Source of the DNA: WHSW01 sp963729075
GTDB taxonomy: Bacteria > Actinomycetota > Thermoleophilia > Solirubrobacterales > 70-9
Direction: 5' to 3'
Length of the DNA: 64,000 nt
NCBI GenBank assembly: GCA_963729075.1
Contig: CAVSMU010000010.1
Location: forward strand, 434,001 to 498,000
In this document: positions 1-8,819 of the stretch, piece by piece
Position numbering within the stretch: position 1 is the stretch's first letter
How the letters are laid out: each line of letters begins with the position of its first letter
The notes under the pieces: generated by a model
What the model was told of the DNA's origin: nothing
Databases searched by the model: none
What the model saw: only the letters and a program-made list of their open reading frames with translations
Made by a program: the position numbers and the translations under genes

Positions 1-300
1 GGCGGGCGCGTAGTAGTGGGCGAGCACCCTGATCACCCGTGGCATCGCCCCCGGCACGTCCATCTCGCGGTTGCACAGCAGCGGGACGTGGTCGAGGCCG
101 AGCTCCCGCGCAGCGACCGCCGGGAACTCGGCGTTCAGGTCGTCGGTGCAGGTGAAGATCACGGACACGAAGTCGCCGGAGTCGAGCCCGTTCCGCTCGA
201 TCAGTTCGATCAGCAGCTCGCGGGTGGCGGCCAGGATGGGCACGGCGGCGTTGCGATCCACCTGCACGGCGCCCCGCAATCCCCAGAGTCGGCCGGTCAT
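1..300 (-). CDS. aroH: Chorismate mutase, AroH type (C-terminus off the window)
   Basis: Converts chorismate to prephenate in phenylalanine and tyrosine biosynthesis. The reverse strand from the ATG at 300 reads MTGRLWGLRGAVQVDRN, the hallmark N-terminus of the trimeric AroH family. It continues through VIFTCTDDLNAEFPA, the CNREMDV region that carries the catalytic Glu, and the MPRVIRVL region that carries the catalytic Arg. The last 20 or so residues lie beyond position 1. The start overlaps the rluB stop by 4 bases (ATGA), so the two are translationally coupled. Family assignment is clear from these motifs. Confidence 0.9.
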   Translation of the reverse strand, partial: MTGRLWGLRGAVQVDRNAAVPILAATRELLIELIERNGLDSGDFVSVIFTCTDDLNAEFPAVAARELGLDHVPLLCNREMDVPGAMPRVIRVLAHYYAPA

Positions 301-992
301 CGTGCGGCATCCTTCCAGAGGCGCCGCAGCTCGGCTGTCCGCAGCCTCCGGGCCTCACCCTCGCGCAGCTCGCCGAGGCGCAGCGGCCCGAAGGCGGTCC
401 GCCGCAGCTCGACCACCTCGTTGCCAACGGCCTCGACCATGCGTCGCACCTGCCGGTTGCGGCCCTCCCGGATCGTGAGCTCGATCACGCGCGGCGATAT
501 TCGCCGCACCCGGGCGGGCGCGGTGGGCCCGTCGTCGAGCTCGACCCCGTTGCGCAGACGGCGCAGGTCGCCGTCCGACGGCGGCCGCCGAAGCCGAGCG
601 CGATAGGTCCGGGGCACCTCGAAACGGGGGTGGGTGAGCCGGTTGGCGAGCTCGCCGTCGTTGGTGAGCACGATCAGCCCGGTCGAGTCGGCGTCGAGCC
701 TGCCGACCGGATAGAGCCGCCGGGGCGAGTCGATCAGGTCGGTCACGGCGCGCCGGCGACCGGGCTCCCTCGCGGTCGAGGTCACGCCGGCCGGCTTGTT
801 CAGAACCCAGACCTCGCGCGGCTCGGGACTCACCGGGCGCCCGTCGACCTCCACCCCGCTCTCGTGCTCGACGTCGCGCGCGGGGTCGCGGACGACCTCG
901 CCGCCGACCCGTACCCGGCCGGCGGCGACCAGCTCCTCGGCGCGCCGCCGCGAGGCGACGCCCGAGTGGGCCAGGTACTTGGCGAGGCGCAC
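297..992 (-). CDS. rluB: 23S rRNA pseudouridine synthase, RluB type
   Basis: Predicted pseudouridine synthase acting on 23S rRNA, 231 aa. An N-terminal S4 RNA-binding domain (MRLAKYLAHSGVASRRRAEE, about residues 1-60) is followed by the catalytic RsuA/RluB fold. That fold holds the signature GRLDADSTGLIVLTNDGEL, whose first Asp is the nucleophile, and the RNRQVRRM motif near the C-terminus. It sits in the common scpA-scpB-rluB order, 15 bases after scpB, and overlaps aroH by 4 bases. RluB versus the related RsuA/RluE/RluF cannot be decided from sequence alone; the scp context favours RluB. Confidence 0.9.
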   Translation of the reverse strand: MRLAKYLAHSGVASRRRAEELVAAGRVRVGGEVVRDPARDVEHESGVEVDGRPVSPEPREVWVLNKPAGVTSTAREPGRRRAVTDLIDSPRRLYPVGRLDADSTGLIVLTNDGELANRLTHPRFEVPRTYRARLRRPPSDGDLRRLRNGVELDDGPTAPARVRRISPRVIELTIREGRNRQVRRMVEAVGNEVVELRRTAFGPLRLGELREGEARRLRTAELRRLWKDAAR

Positions 993-1007
993 CCGCCGAA
1001 GCTACAT

Positions 1008-1571
1008 CTACTGTGCCCGCTGCTCCCCGGCCCGCAGCAGCCGCTCGCGCAACTCGGCCTCGTCGGCCGGCGAGGGGTCGAAGCGCGCCGGGTCCGGAAG
1101 CGCGTCGAGTCCGGCGAGGCCGAACAGGCGCTCGAACAGAGGCGTCGTGCGGTAGATCACGGCGCCGAAGCGCGACCGTCCCGATTCTGCGATCAGGCCG
1201 CGCTCGGTCAGCGTCTGAACGGCGGACTCCGACGAGACGCCGCGGATGCGGGCGATCTCCGGACGGGAGACGGGCTGCAGATAGGCGACGATCGCGAGCG
1301 TCTCGGCCTGTGCCTGGGTGAGCGGGGGCGTCCTCGGCCGCGCCAGCAACCTCCGGGCCGCCTCCTCGGCGTCCGGGTGCGCGGCCAGGGAGTAGCCGCC
1401 CGCGACCTCGCGCAGGACCACGCCGCGTTCGGCCAGCGACGCGCCGAGCAGGTCGACGGCGCGGTCGACCTCGGCCTCGGTGACGTCGCAGGCCTCCGCG
1501 AGATCGGCGGTGCTCACCGGTTCGGGCGAGAGGAACAGCAACGCCTCGACGATGCGCTCGAGCGAGCTCAT
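1008..1571 (-). CDS. scpB: Segregation and condensation protein B
   Basis: Winged-helix partner of ScpA in the bacterial SMC condensin complex, 187 aa, a normal length. The N-terminus (MSSLERIVEALLFLSPEPVS) and the middle (TQAQAETLAIVAYLQPVSRPEI, RGVSSESAVQTLTERGLI) are typical ScpB winged-helix segments. It overlaps scpA by 4 bases (1568-1571), so production of the two subunits is coupled. Confidence 0.95.
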   Translation of the reverse strand: MSSLERIVEALLFLSPEPVSTADLAEACDVTEAEVDRAVDLLGASLAERGVVLREVAGGYSLAAHPDAEEAARRLLARPRTPPLTQAQAETLAIVAYLQPVSRPEIARIRGVSSESAVQTLTERGLIAESGRSRFGAVIYRTTPLFERLFGLAGLDALPDPARFDPSPADEAELRERLLRAGEQRAQ

Positions 1572-2287
1572 CCCGACTCGATCCGTATCGGTCCGAACGT
1601 CTCATCCTGCTCCCAGGTCGCCTCGCCGCGCTTGTGCATCTCCAGCAGCGCGAACAGGGTCACGGCCTGCGTCAGGCGATCCTCGGAGCCGAACGCCTGG
1701 TCGAAGTCGAGCGCGTCGCGCGCGGCGAGCAGTCCGCGCAGCACCTGCAGGCGGCGCTCGAGCGATACGGTCGGCCGGATGTGGCTGGTGTCGGGGCGCG
1801 GCGGGGTCCGCAGCAGGTCGCCGATCGCCGCCGCCAGCTGATCGGCCTCGTAGGAGGGCCTGGCGGCGTCGAGCGCCACCCGGCGCAGCTCCGCGGGCAG
1901 GGGCGCCGAGCGGTACAGATACCGCCGCCCGTCGGCGAACCGCTCGACGAGGTGCGCCGCCGCGCCGCGGTAACGGCGGTACTCCAGCATCCGCGCGAGC
2001 AGCTCCTCCGCCGCCTCCTCCGGGCCGAGCTCGAGCGCCTCCTCCTCGGGGGCAGGCAGCAGCAGCCGCGACTTCAGCTCGAGCAGCGAGGCGATCAGCA
2101 CGAGGAACTCGGTCGCCGCCTCGAGGTCGAGGTCGCCCTGCTCCTCGACGTGCTCGAGGTAGGCGATCACGATCTCGCCCAGCTCGAGCTCCGCCAGCGC
2201 GATCTCCTCCCGCAGGACGACGGTCATCAGGAGGTCGAACGGCCCGGCGAAGACGTCGAGGTCGAGGTCGAGCTCGGCGGCTCTCAT
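1568..2287 (-). CDS. scpA: Segregation and condensation protein A (kleisin)
   Basis: Kleisin subunit that bridges the heads of the SMC dimer in chromosome condensation, 239 aa. The start MRAAELDLDLDVFAGPFDLL contains the FxGPxDLL motif typical of ScpA. It is followed by an acidic helical stretch with LLELKSRLLLP and a C-terminal winged-helix region. First gene of the scpA-scpB-rluB-aroH run; trpS ends about 90 bases upstream on the same strand. Confidence 0.95.
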   Translation of the reverse strand: MRAAELDLDLDVFAGPFDLLMTVVLREEIALAELELGEIVIAYLEHVEEQGDLDLEAATEFLVLIASLLELKSRLLLPAPEEEALELGPEEAAEELLARMLEYRRYRGAAAHLVERFADGRRYLYRSAPLPAELRRVALDAARPSYEADQLAAAIGDLLRTPPRPDTSHIRPTVSLERRLQVLRGLLAARDALDFDQAFGSEDRLTQAVTLFALLEMHKRGEATWEQDETFGPIRIESG

Positions 2288-2376
2288 TGGTCGCGGTGCA
2301 CCAGGTTGCGCTTCGCGAGACGCGAGTCCATTGGTGGCGGAGCGTAGAGGGCGTCCCGGCCGGAGGCCCGGCTTCG

Positions 2377-3369
2377 CTATCGCGGGCCGACGCCCATCGC
2401 CTTGCGCACGTCGGCGAGCGTCGGCGATGCGATCGCGCGCGCCTTCTGGGCGCCCGCGACGAGGATGCGCTCGAGCACGTCCTCGTCCTCTCGAAGCTCG
2501 GCGTAGCGCTCGCGGGTCGGGGCGAGGTAGTCGACGACCGCCTCGGCGACCGCGGTCTTGAACGCTCCGTACCCCTGGCCCGCGAACTCCTCCTCGATGC
2601 GCTCGGGCTCGACCCCGCGCACGACCGCGAGGATCTCGATCAGGTTGGCGATCCCGGGCTTGTCGGGCGCGCGGAGAACCTCCGTGCCCGAATCGGTGAC
2701 GGCCGCGCCGATCTTGCTCGCCACCACGTCGGGCTCGTCGAGGATGTAGACGGCGCCCTGCTCGCTGGACGCGGTCGTCGACATCCGTGCCGTCGGGTCC
2801 TGGAGATCCATGATCCGCGCGCCGACCTCGGGGATGCGGTGCTCGGGGACGACCAGCAGGTCGCTTCCGCCGCCGAAGCGGGCGTTGAAGCGTTCGGCGA
2901 TGTCGCGCATCAGCTCGACGTGCTGGCGCTGGTCGTCGCCGACCGGGACCTCGTCCGCCCGGTAGGCGAGCACGTCGGCCGCCTGCAGCAGCGGATAGAG
3001 GAAGAGCCCCGCGGAGACCAGCTCGCGTTGCTGGGCGGACTTCTCCTTGAACTGGTGCATCCGGTTGAGGTCGCCCCAGGCGGTGACGCTGGAGAGCAGC
3101 CAGGAGAGCTCGGAGTGCTCGTGCACGTCGCCCTGGCGAAAGAAGATGCAGCGCGCCGGGTCGAGCCCGGCGGCGAGCAGGATCGCGGCCGTGTCGTAGG
3201 TGAACTGGCGCAACTCGGCCGGGTCGTAGGGGACCGTCGTCGCGTGCAGGTCGACGATGCAGTAGATCGCCTCGCCGCGATCCTGGCCCTCGACGTACTG
3301 GCGGATTGCGCCGATGTAGTTGCCGAGGTGCTTGCGCCCGGTCGGCTGGATGCCGCTGAAGATCCTCAC
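2377..3369 (-). CDS. trpS: Tryptophanyl-tRNA synthetase
   Basis: Charges tRNA-Trp with tryptophan (class I synthetase), 330 aa from a GTG at 3369. I prefer this start because the protein then begins VRIFSGIQPTGRKHLGNYIG, the normal N-terminus with the HIGH-like HLGN motif. The open frame runs 33 low-complexity Arg-rich codons further upstream, but these are not family-like. The second signature appears as ARMSTTASSEQG in place of KMSKS, a variant seen in some bacterial TrpRS. It begins 11 bases after the MFS exporter frame. Confidence 0.93.
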   Translation of the reverse strand: MRIFSGIQPTGRKHLGNYIGAIRQYVEGQDRGEAIYCIVDLHATTVPYDPAELRQFTYDTAAILLAAGLDPARCIFFRQGDVHEHSELSWLLSSVTAWGDLNRMHQFKEKSAQQRELVSAGLFLYPLLQAADVLAYRADEVPVGDDQRQHVELMRDIAERFNARFGGGSDLLVVPEHRIPEVGARIMDLQDPTARMSTTASSEQGAVYILDEPDVVASKIGAAVTDSGTEVLRAPDKPGIANLIEILAVVRGVEPERIEEEFAGQGYGAFKTAVAEAVVDYLAPTRERYAELREDEDVLERILVAGAQKARAIASPTLADVRKAMGVGPR

Positions 3370-3380
3370 GCGCAGGGAAT

Positions 3381-5018
3381 CTAGACGCAGCTCAGGTCTG
3401 CGCGAGGCTCGGCTCGCGCTCGCGGTCCGGCGTCGGCGCCGCGACCGTCCTCGGCGCAGCGGCCGCATTCGCCGGCCGCGGCGGTCGGCCCCGGGGCCGG
3501 GCCGCGGCTCGGGTGCGCGCTCCGGGTTGCGGACGCCCGACGAGCGAGATCACGCCGCCGACCGCCATCAGCACGGCCGCGATCAGCATGCCGAGCTGGA
3601 ACGCCGACTCGGACGAGTCGAGGATGTCGGCACCGAAGCGCGGCGGCCTCGGCGCCGGGGACGCCGCCCACGTCGCCGCCGGACAGCGGTTGCTCCTTGG
3701 ACGACTCGACCGCCTCTGCCGCCTCCGCACTCAGCTGCCGATCGGCGGTGCGGTCGTCGAGCGTCGAGCTGAACTGGGCGGAGACGACCGCCCCGAGCGC
3801 GGCGATCGCGAGCACACCGGCAACCCGGGCGACCGCGTTGTTCACGCCCGAGGCAACGCCGACGTGCCGCTCCTCGACCGAGTCGAGCACCGTCGTCGTC
3901 AACGGCGCCACCGTCATCGACAGACCGAGTCCGAACAGCACCATCGCCGGCAGCACCTGTGTCACGTAGTCGGGCTCGGAGTCCAATCCGACCAGAAGGC
4001 CGAGGCCGATCGCGCCGATCAGCGGCCCGACCCCCATCGGCAGCCGGGGCCCGATCCGCGACGCGAGCGCCCCGAAACGGCCCGAGAGCGCGAACATCAG
4101 CACCGTCACCGGGGTCGTCGCCGCGCCGGCCTGGAAGGCGGTGTATCCGGCGACCTGCTGCAGGAACAGGGTGATGAAGAAGAACGCCCCGCCGAGGGCC
4201 GCGTACACGCACAGCGTCGCCAGGTTGACGGTGCTGAAGTTGTGCGATCGAAACAGCTCGAGCGGGAGCACAGGAGCACGCGCTCGCGACTCCCACCAGA
4301 CGAAGAGGACCAGGCAGGCGATGCCGCCGACCAGGGGCCCCCACACGATCGGGTCCGAGAAACCGTAGAGCGGCTGCTCGATCAGGGCGAACACCGGCCC
4401 CGCGAGCCCGAGCGCCGAGAGCGCGATCCCGAGCCAGTCGATCCCGTGGACGGCCTCGGGATCGGAGCTCTCGGGAACCGCGCGCAGGGCCAGCCACACG
4501 GTGGCCGCGATCAGCGGCACGTTGACCCAGAAGATCAACCGCCAGTCGAGCTCGACCAGCAGGCCGCCACCCGCCGGTCCGATCAGGGTCGAGATCCCGG
4601 CCCAGGCCGTCCACAGGCCGACCGCCCTCCCGCGCGCCTCGCCCTCGAAGCTCGCGGCGAGGAGCGCAAGCGAGCCCGGGACCAGGAGCGCGCCGGCGAT
4701 CCCCTGCAGGGCGCGGGCGCCGACCAACGTCTCGTCGGTAGGCGCGATCGCGCAGAGCACCGAGGTGATGGCGAACCCGACGAGACCGACGACGAAAATC
4801 CGCCGGCGCCCGAACAGATCGCCGAGCGAACCGCCGACGAGCAGGAATGCGACCAGGGTGAGCAGGTAGGCCTCGACGACCCACTGCTGGCCGGCCAGGC
4901 CCGTGTCGAGGTCCTCCTGGATCGTCGGCAGCGCGACGTTGACCACGGTCGAGTCGAGGAAGACGACCGTCGAGCCGAGAATCGTCGCCACGAGGGTGAG
5001 GCGCTGCTGGCGGGTCAC
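3381..5018 (-). CDS. DHA2-family MFS drug exporter, frameshifted near the C-terminus
   Basis: Fourteen-helix drug:H+ antiporter of the EmrB/QacA (DHA2) type, starting at GTG 5018 (VTRQQRLTLVATILGSTVV). Visible family motifs are LDSTVVNVALPTIQ in helix 1, GDLFGRRRIFVVG in the loop 2-3 motif and GPAGGG in helix 5. In this frame the protein is 545 aa, but the last roughly 85 residues are Arg-rich nonsense. The expected final helix (DSSESAFQLGMLIAAVLMAV) is in the neighbouring frame, which ends at 3392. The frame change falls between about 3625 and 3690 in a GC-rich run. The natural product is therefore probably about 540 aa ending near 3392. The substrate is unknown. Confidence 0.8.
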   Translation of the reverse strand: MTRQQRLTLVATILGSTVVFLDSTVVNVALPTIQEDLDTGLAGQQWVVEAYLLTLVAFLLVGGSLGDLFGRRRIFVVGLVGFAITSVLCAIAPTDETLVGARALQGIAGALLVPGSLALLAASFEGEARGRAVGLWTAWAGISTLIGPAGGGLLVELDWRLIFWVNVPLIAATVWLALRAVPESSDPEAVHGIDWLGIALSALGLAGPVFALIEQPLYGFSDPIVWGPLVGGIACLVLFVWWESRARAPVLPLELFRSHNFSTVNLATLCVYAALGGAFFFITLFLQQVAGYTAFQAGAATTPVTVLMFALSGRFGALASRIGPRLPMGVGPLIGAIGLGLLVGLDSEPDYVTQVLPAMVLFGLGLSMTVAPLTTTVLDSVEERHVGVASGVNNAVARVAGVLAIAALGAVVSAQFSSTLDDRTADRQLSAEAAEAVESSKEQPLSGGDVGGVPGAEAAALRCRHPRLVRVGVPARHADRGRADGGRRRDLARRASATRSAHPSRGPAPGPTAAAGECGRCAEDGRGADAGPRARAEPRADLSCV

Positions 5019-5099
5019 CGGGCGAGTCTCGCAGGCGGACCTCGTGGCCGCCCGGGGGCGTATCCGGGGCAGCGACCGATTCACGCGAAGGAGGCCGAG

Positions 5100-6170
5100 A
5101 TGTCGCGCAAGCTCCGTTCGTTGCTCGCCCCGGGGGCGGTCCTCGTCGCCCTCGCGGGCGCCGCGTCGCCGGCGGCAGCCGACGGGCTGCCGGTGCCCTT
5201 CGACGGGGCCACCAACGCAGGCGTCCCGAGCCTCGACGGCGACTACCGCTACTCGGCGGTCAGCGGCGGCCGGAGCACGACGGCGCTGCGAATCGCGACC
5301 GGCACCGGCGAGATCCAGCGCAGCCTGCGGCTGCGCGGCGACTTCGCGGTGCCCCTGGTCGCTTACGACTCGACCCCGAGCGGGCTCTCGGCCGACGGAC
5401 GGACGCTGGCGCTGATCGAGCCCCGGCGACGGTTCCCGCGTGCACGGACCACGTTCGCGTTGATCGACGCCGAGCGGCTGCGGCTGCGCGAACGGCTGAC
5501 GCTCGACGGCGACTTCAGCTTCGACGCCCTGTCGCCGGACGGGCGGACGATGTACCTGATCCACTACCCGCGGCCGCGCGACCCGACTGCGTACGAGGTC
5601 CGCGCCTACGACCTCCGGCGCGGCCGGCTGCTGCACGACCCGATCGTCGATCCGGACGAGCCCGGCGAGGAGATGGCGGGCTGGCCGCAGACCCGGTCGC
5701 TGAGCCCGGACGGGCGCTGGGCCTACACCCTGTATCTGCCCGCCCAGCGCGACCACCCGCCGTTCATCCACGCGCTCGACACGGAGCGCGGCACCGCCGT
5801 CTGCATCGATCTCGATGCGCTCGCGGAGTTCCGCAACTTCGTCGGCCTCTCCCTGCAGCCGAGCCCGGACGGCAGCGTGCTCACCGTGGCCCGGGGCGGC
5901 AGGGCGCTCGCCGACGTCGACCTCTCCTCGTTCGTGGTCAGCGAGCCGGCGGCGCCGCCGGCGCCGGAGGGGTCGGCGGCCGACAACGGCGACGGGCTGC
6001 CCTGGGCGCTGATCGCCGGTGGCGCGGCGCTGCTGATCTGTGCGGCGGCGCTCGTCGCCCGCCGGCGGCGACCCGAGCGGCCGGCGACGGTCGGGCTCGA
6101 CCCGCTGGTCGAGCTCGAGCGGGATGGCGATGACGCGGAGGTGGCGAAGGAGCGCGAGCCGGTCGCCTGA
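5100..6170 (+). CDS. Secreted, C-terminally membrane-anchored beta-propeller-like protein
   Basis: 356 aa from the ATG at 5100, preceded by a good ribosome binding site (GAAGGAGG, about 5086-5093). The signal peptide is MSRKLRSLLAPGAVLVALAG with an AxA-like end (SPAAA). The body repeats WD40/YVTN-like strand patterns: LSADGRTLALIEP, LSPDGRTMYLIHY, LSPDGRWAYTLYL, PSPDGSVLTVARG. A short linker leads to one transmembrane helix (LPWALIAGGAALLICAAALV) and a charged tail of about 40 residues, probably cytoplasmic. No enzyme motif is recognised. It is divergent from the MFS exporter and precedes the sigma/beta-propeller pair. Confidence 0.75.
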   Translation: MSRKLRSLLAPGAVLVALAGAASPAAADGLPVPFDGATNAGVPSLDGDYRYSAVSGGRSTTALRIATGTGEIQRSLRLRGDFAVPLVAYDSTPSGLSADGRTLALIEPRRRFPRARTTFALIDAERLRLRERLTLDGDFSFDALSPDGRTMYLIHYPRPRDPTAYEVRAYDLRRGRLLHDPIVDPDEPGEEMAGWPQTRSLSPDGRWAYTLYLPAQRDHPPFIHALDTERGTAVCIDLDALAEFRNFVGLSLQPSPDGSVLTVARGGRALADVDLSSFVVSEPAAPPAPEGSAADNGDGLPWALIAGGAALLICAAALVARRRRPERPATVGLDPLVELERDGDDAEVAKEREPVA

Positions 6171-6285
6171 GCGACCGCATTCCCCCACATGACCGCTACT
6201 GCGGTGATCCTCCACCTCCCCGAGCCGCCCGCGGCAGCGGGACAATTCTCGGTACCGATGAGCGCCGAGCCGGCCTCAGAGCGAC

Positions 6286-6840
6286 TTGCGGCGGTGCGCC
6301 GTGCACCGCGCGCACCGGGCAAGCGACGCGAGGGGGCACTCGTCCGCGACGCGCAGCGGGGCTCTGAGCGAGGCGCTGGAGGAGCTCTTCCGCCGCCACT
6401 GGCGGCGCGCCCACCGAGCCGCGTTCCTGGTGATCGGCGACCCGGCAGCCGCCGAGGACATCGCCCAGGAGTCGTTCCTGGCCGCCATCCGGGCGCTCGA
6501 CCGCTTCGACCGCAGGCGGCCGTTCGGTCCGTGGCTGCACCGGATCACCGTCAACCGGGCGATCGACTTCTCCCGGGCGCGGTCGCTTCGCGCCGAGAGC
6601 GTCCTCTCCGCGGCGGCCGAGGGCGTCGCGCCCGAGCGCGACGCGATCTCGGACGAGCTCCTGGCGGCGCTGGCGAGCCTCGGCCCCGAGCACCGGGCCG
6701 TGGTCGTGCTGCGCTACGTCCTCGAGTACACGCCGGGGGAGATCGCCGAGATCCTCGGGTTGTCGCGCGGGACCGTGAACTCGCGGCTGCGGCGCGGCCT
6801 CGACCGCCTGCGCCCGATGGTGGAGGAGGACGCCTCGTGA
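6286..6840 (+). CDS. ECF-type RNA polymerase sigma factor
   Basis: Region 2 is clear (LEELFRRHWRRAHRAAFLVI, then AEDIAQESFLAAIRAL and PFGPWLHRITVNRAID). Region 4 is also clear (LASLGPEHRAVVVLRYVLE, TPGEIAEILGLSRGTVNSRL). The start is uncertain. TTG 6286 and GTG 6301 are in frame, and the sigma-like part only begins near 6364. An ATG at 6258 opens a different frame (MSAEPASERLAAVRR), so a small indel near the 5' end is possible. Its stop overlaps the GTG of the next gene (GTGA at 6837-6840), which points to a partner or anti-sigma relationship. Confidence 0.85.
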   Translation: MRRCAVHRAHRASDARGHSSATRSGALSEALEELFRRHWRRAHRAAFLVIGDPAAAEDIAQESFLAAIRALDRFDRRRPFGPWLHRITVNRAIDFSRARSLRAESVLSAAAEGVAPERDAISDELLAALASLGPEHRAVVVLRYVLEYTPGEIAEILGLSRGTVNSRLRRGLDRLRPMVEEDAS

Positions 6841-7952
6841 GGCGAGAGCTCGGCCGGCGCCTGCGGGACGTCAGGGTCCCGGGTGAGCACGAGGCCGAGG
6901 AACGGTCCTGGGAGATCGTGCGCGCCGCCTACGCCGAGCGATCGCCGCTCGCGCCCGCCCACCGGACGCGTCGCCTCCTTCTCGCGCTCGCCGGCGGCGC
7001 AGCCGCGCTCGCGATCGGGCTCAGCCCCGCCGGGGCCAAGGTCGGGGAGCTGGTCCGGGAGATGGGCGACGCGGTCGGGATCGGCGAGCAGGACGCGAAG
7101 CCCGCGTTGCGCTCGCTGCCGGCGGCCGGCGAGCTGCTGGTCGAGTCCGGGCAAGGGCCCTGGATCGTGCGGGAGGACGGCTCCAAGCGCCTGCTCGGCG
7201 ACTACGACGAGGCGTCCTGGTCGCCGCGCGGCCTGTTCGTGGCGGTCACCGACGGGCGCGAGCTGATCGCGGTCGAGCCCGGCGGCGAGGTGCGGTGGAC
7301 GATCGACGCGCCGGGACCCGTCCACGATCCGCGGTGGGGCGGGATCGGCTTCGACACGCGGATCGCCTATCGCAGCGGCAACGACCTGTGGGTGGTCGAC
7401 GGCGACGGCAGCGACACGCGGATGGTCGCCCGCGGCGTGGCGCCCGTGCCGCCGGCATGGCGACCGCTCTCACCCGAGGCGAAGCTGACGCCCGGCGCCC
7501 TGCCGGTGCACGTGCTCGTCTACCGCGACCGCGGGGGCGGAATCAGGGCGCTCGACTCCGAGACCGGCCGGCGGCTCGCGATCGCGCCGGGCGACGCCCG
7601 CCTGCTGTCGGCGCCTCCGTCGGGCGCGCCTGCGCGGCGGGCGACGTCCCCGGCCGACGGCAGCCTGGCGACGCTGCACCGCGCCGGCGGGCGCGACGAG
7701 CTCTCGGTCCAGGGCGACCACGGCACGCAGGTCCTGTTCGCGGCCCGGGGTTCGCTCAGCGGGCCCACCTGGTCGCCCGACGGCCGCTGGCTGCTGCTCG
7801 GGTGGCCGCGCGCCGACCAGTGGCTCTTCATCCCGGCCGAGCGCTCGGGACGGGTCATCGCGATCGACCGCGTGAGCGAGCAATTCGACCCCGGCGACAC
7901 CGGCGCCGGCGCCTTCCCGCGCGTGAGCGGCTGGATCCTGCCGCAGCGGTGA
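6837..7952 (+). CDS. Membrane-anchored TolB-like beta-propeller, candidate anti-sigma partner
   Basis: 371 aa starting at the GTG that overlaps the sigma stop. A cytoplasmic N-terminus of about 45 residues (VRRELGRRLRDVRVPGEHEA, with SWEIVRAAYAER) precedes one membrane helix (LLLALAGGAAALAIGLSPAG). The rest is extracytoplasmic with propeller strands such as ASWSPRGLFVAVTDG, RIAYRSGNDLWVVDGDG and PTWSPDGRWLLLGWP. No zinc anti-sigma HxxxCxxC motif is visible. The anti-sigma role rests on coupling to the sigma gene and membrane topology, and is inference. Confidence 0.72.
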   Translation: MRRELGRRLRDVRVPGEHEAEERSWEIVRAAYAERSPLAPAHRTRRLLLALAGGAAALAIGLSPAGAKVGELVREMGDAVGIGEQDAKPALRSLPAAGELLVESGQGPWIVREDGSKRLLGDYDEASWSPRGLFVAVTDGRELIAVEPGGEVRWTIDAPGPVHDPRWGGIGFDTRIAYRSGNDLWVVDGDGSDTRMVARGVAPVPPAWRPLSPEAKLTPGALPVHVLVYRDRGGGIRALDSETGRRLAIAPGDARLLSAPPSGAPARRATSPADGSLATLHRAGGRDELSVQGDHGTQVLFAARGSLSGPTWSPDGRWLLLGWPRADQWLFIPAERSGRVIAIDRVSEQFDPGDTGAGAFPRVSGWILPQR

Positions 7953-7960
7953 CCCCGGCC

Positions 7961-8740
7961 CTACGGTTCCGGAGGCTCGCGGAGCTGGTGGGCCGAAGTG
8001 AAGAAGTTTCGGTAGGCGAGCGAGGTCGCGATCAGGGCCGACAGCGCGACGCTGCCGAGCAGGACCCAGAGGAGGATGAGCTGAAGGCGCACGGCGTCGA
8101 TGGGGTCGGCGCCCGCGAGCAGCATCCCGACCATCGTCCCGGGGAAGAAGATCAGCCCCGTCGTCTTGGTCGAGTCGATCAGCGCGATCGTGCCCGAGCG
8201 CAGGCTGCGGCGCAGGCTCGGGGCGGCGGCGACCGAGGAGGGGGCGCCGAGCGCGAGCGTTGCCTCGATCTCGCGCGCGCGGTCGGTCATCTCATCACCG
8301 AGCCGGTTGAGCGCGACGGCGGCAGCGGTCATCGAGTTGCCGACCACCATGCCGCCGACGGGGACGAGGTAGCGGGGCTCGGGCTCGAAGACGCCGAGCG
8401 CGACCACGAGGCCGAGGGTCGCGACCCCGGCGACGGCCAGCGCGACCAGCAGCGGCCAGAAGGCATCCGGCACACGCTTCGCCCGTTGCCTGGCGGTAAA
8501 CGCGCCGAACACGACCATCACCGCGATCAGCGCAAAGACGAGCGCAAGGCTGTCCTCGTCGAAGATCGCCTGGATCACGTATCCGATCGCGATCAGCTGC
8601 ACCAGCGAGCGCACCACCGCGATCGCGATGTCGCCCTCCAACTCGGTGCGCCGCCAGAGCGAGACCGCGATCGCGAGCGCGACGAGGACCAGGCTCGCCG
8701 CGACCTCGCCGAGACTGATGTCGATCCCGATCGGGCTCAC
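7961..8740 (-). CDS. fetB: FetB/YbbM-like ABC permease (UPF0014 family)
   Basis: Membrane permease of the FetAB family, which in E. coli exports iron. 259 aa from the GTG at 8740 (VSPIGIDISLGEVAASLVLV). Conserved pieces are ELEGDIAIAVVRSLVQLIAI, PVGGMVVGNSMTAAAVALNR, the LALGAP cytoplasmic segment, and the late motif TTGLIFFPGTMVGMLLAGADP. About seven hydrophobic segments are visible. The ATPase gene lies 79 bases upstream on the same strand. Substrate assignment is by family only. Confidence 0.85.
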   Translation of the reverse strand: MSPIGIDISLGEVAASLVLVALAIAVSLWRRTELEGDIAIAVVRSLVQLIAIGYVIQAIFDEDSLALVFALIAVMVVFGAFTARQRAKRVPDAFWPLLVALAVAGVATLGLVVALGVFEPEPRYLVPVGGMVVGNSMTAAAVALNRLGDEMTDRAREIEATLALGAPSSVAAAPSLRRSLRSGTIALIDSTKTTGLIFFPGTMVGMLLAGADPIDAVRLQLILLWVLLGSVALSALIATSLAYRNFFTSAHQLREPPEP

Positions 8741-8819
8741 AGACAACTCACATGCTTCTCGCGGCGCCCCGATGTACGCGCGCAGCGACCCTGTTGCCGC
8801 CCGGCGTGGGCACCGCGCA

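Noticed and set aside
1480..3384. Long plus-strand open frames opposite scpA/scpB/trpS and similar frames across the window
   Set aside because: They mirror real genes in GC-rich DNA, have no ribosome binding sites and show low-complexity Arg/Ala/Gly composition.
3381..6245. Very long minus-strand open frame running from the MFS gene through the beta-propeller region
   Set aside because: Only the part from GTG 5018 is MFS-like. The rest is an Arg/Pro-rich antisense shadow of the plus-strand secreted beta-propeller gene.
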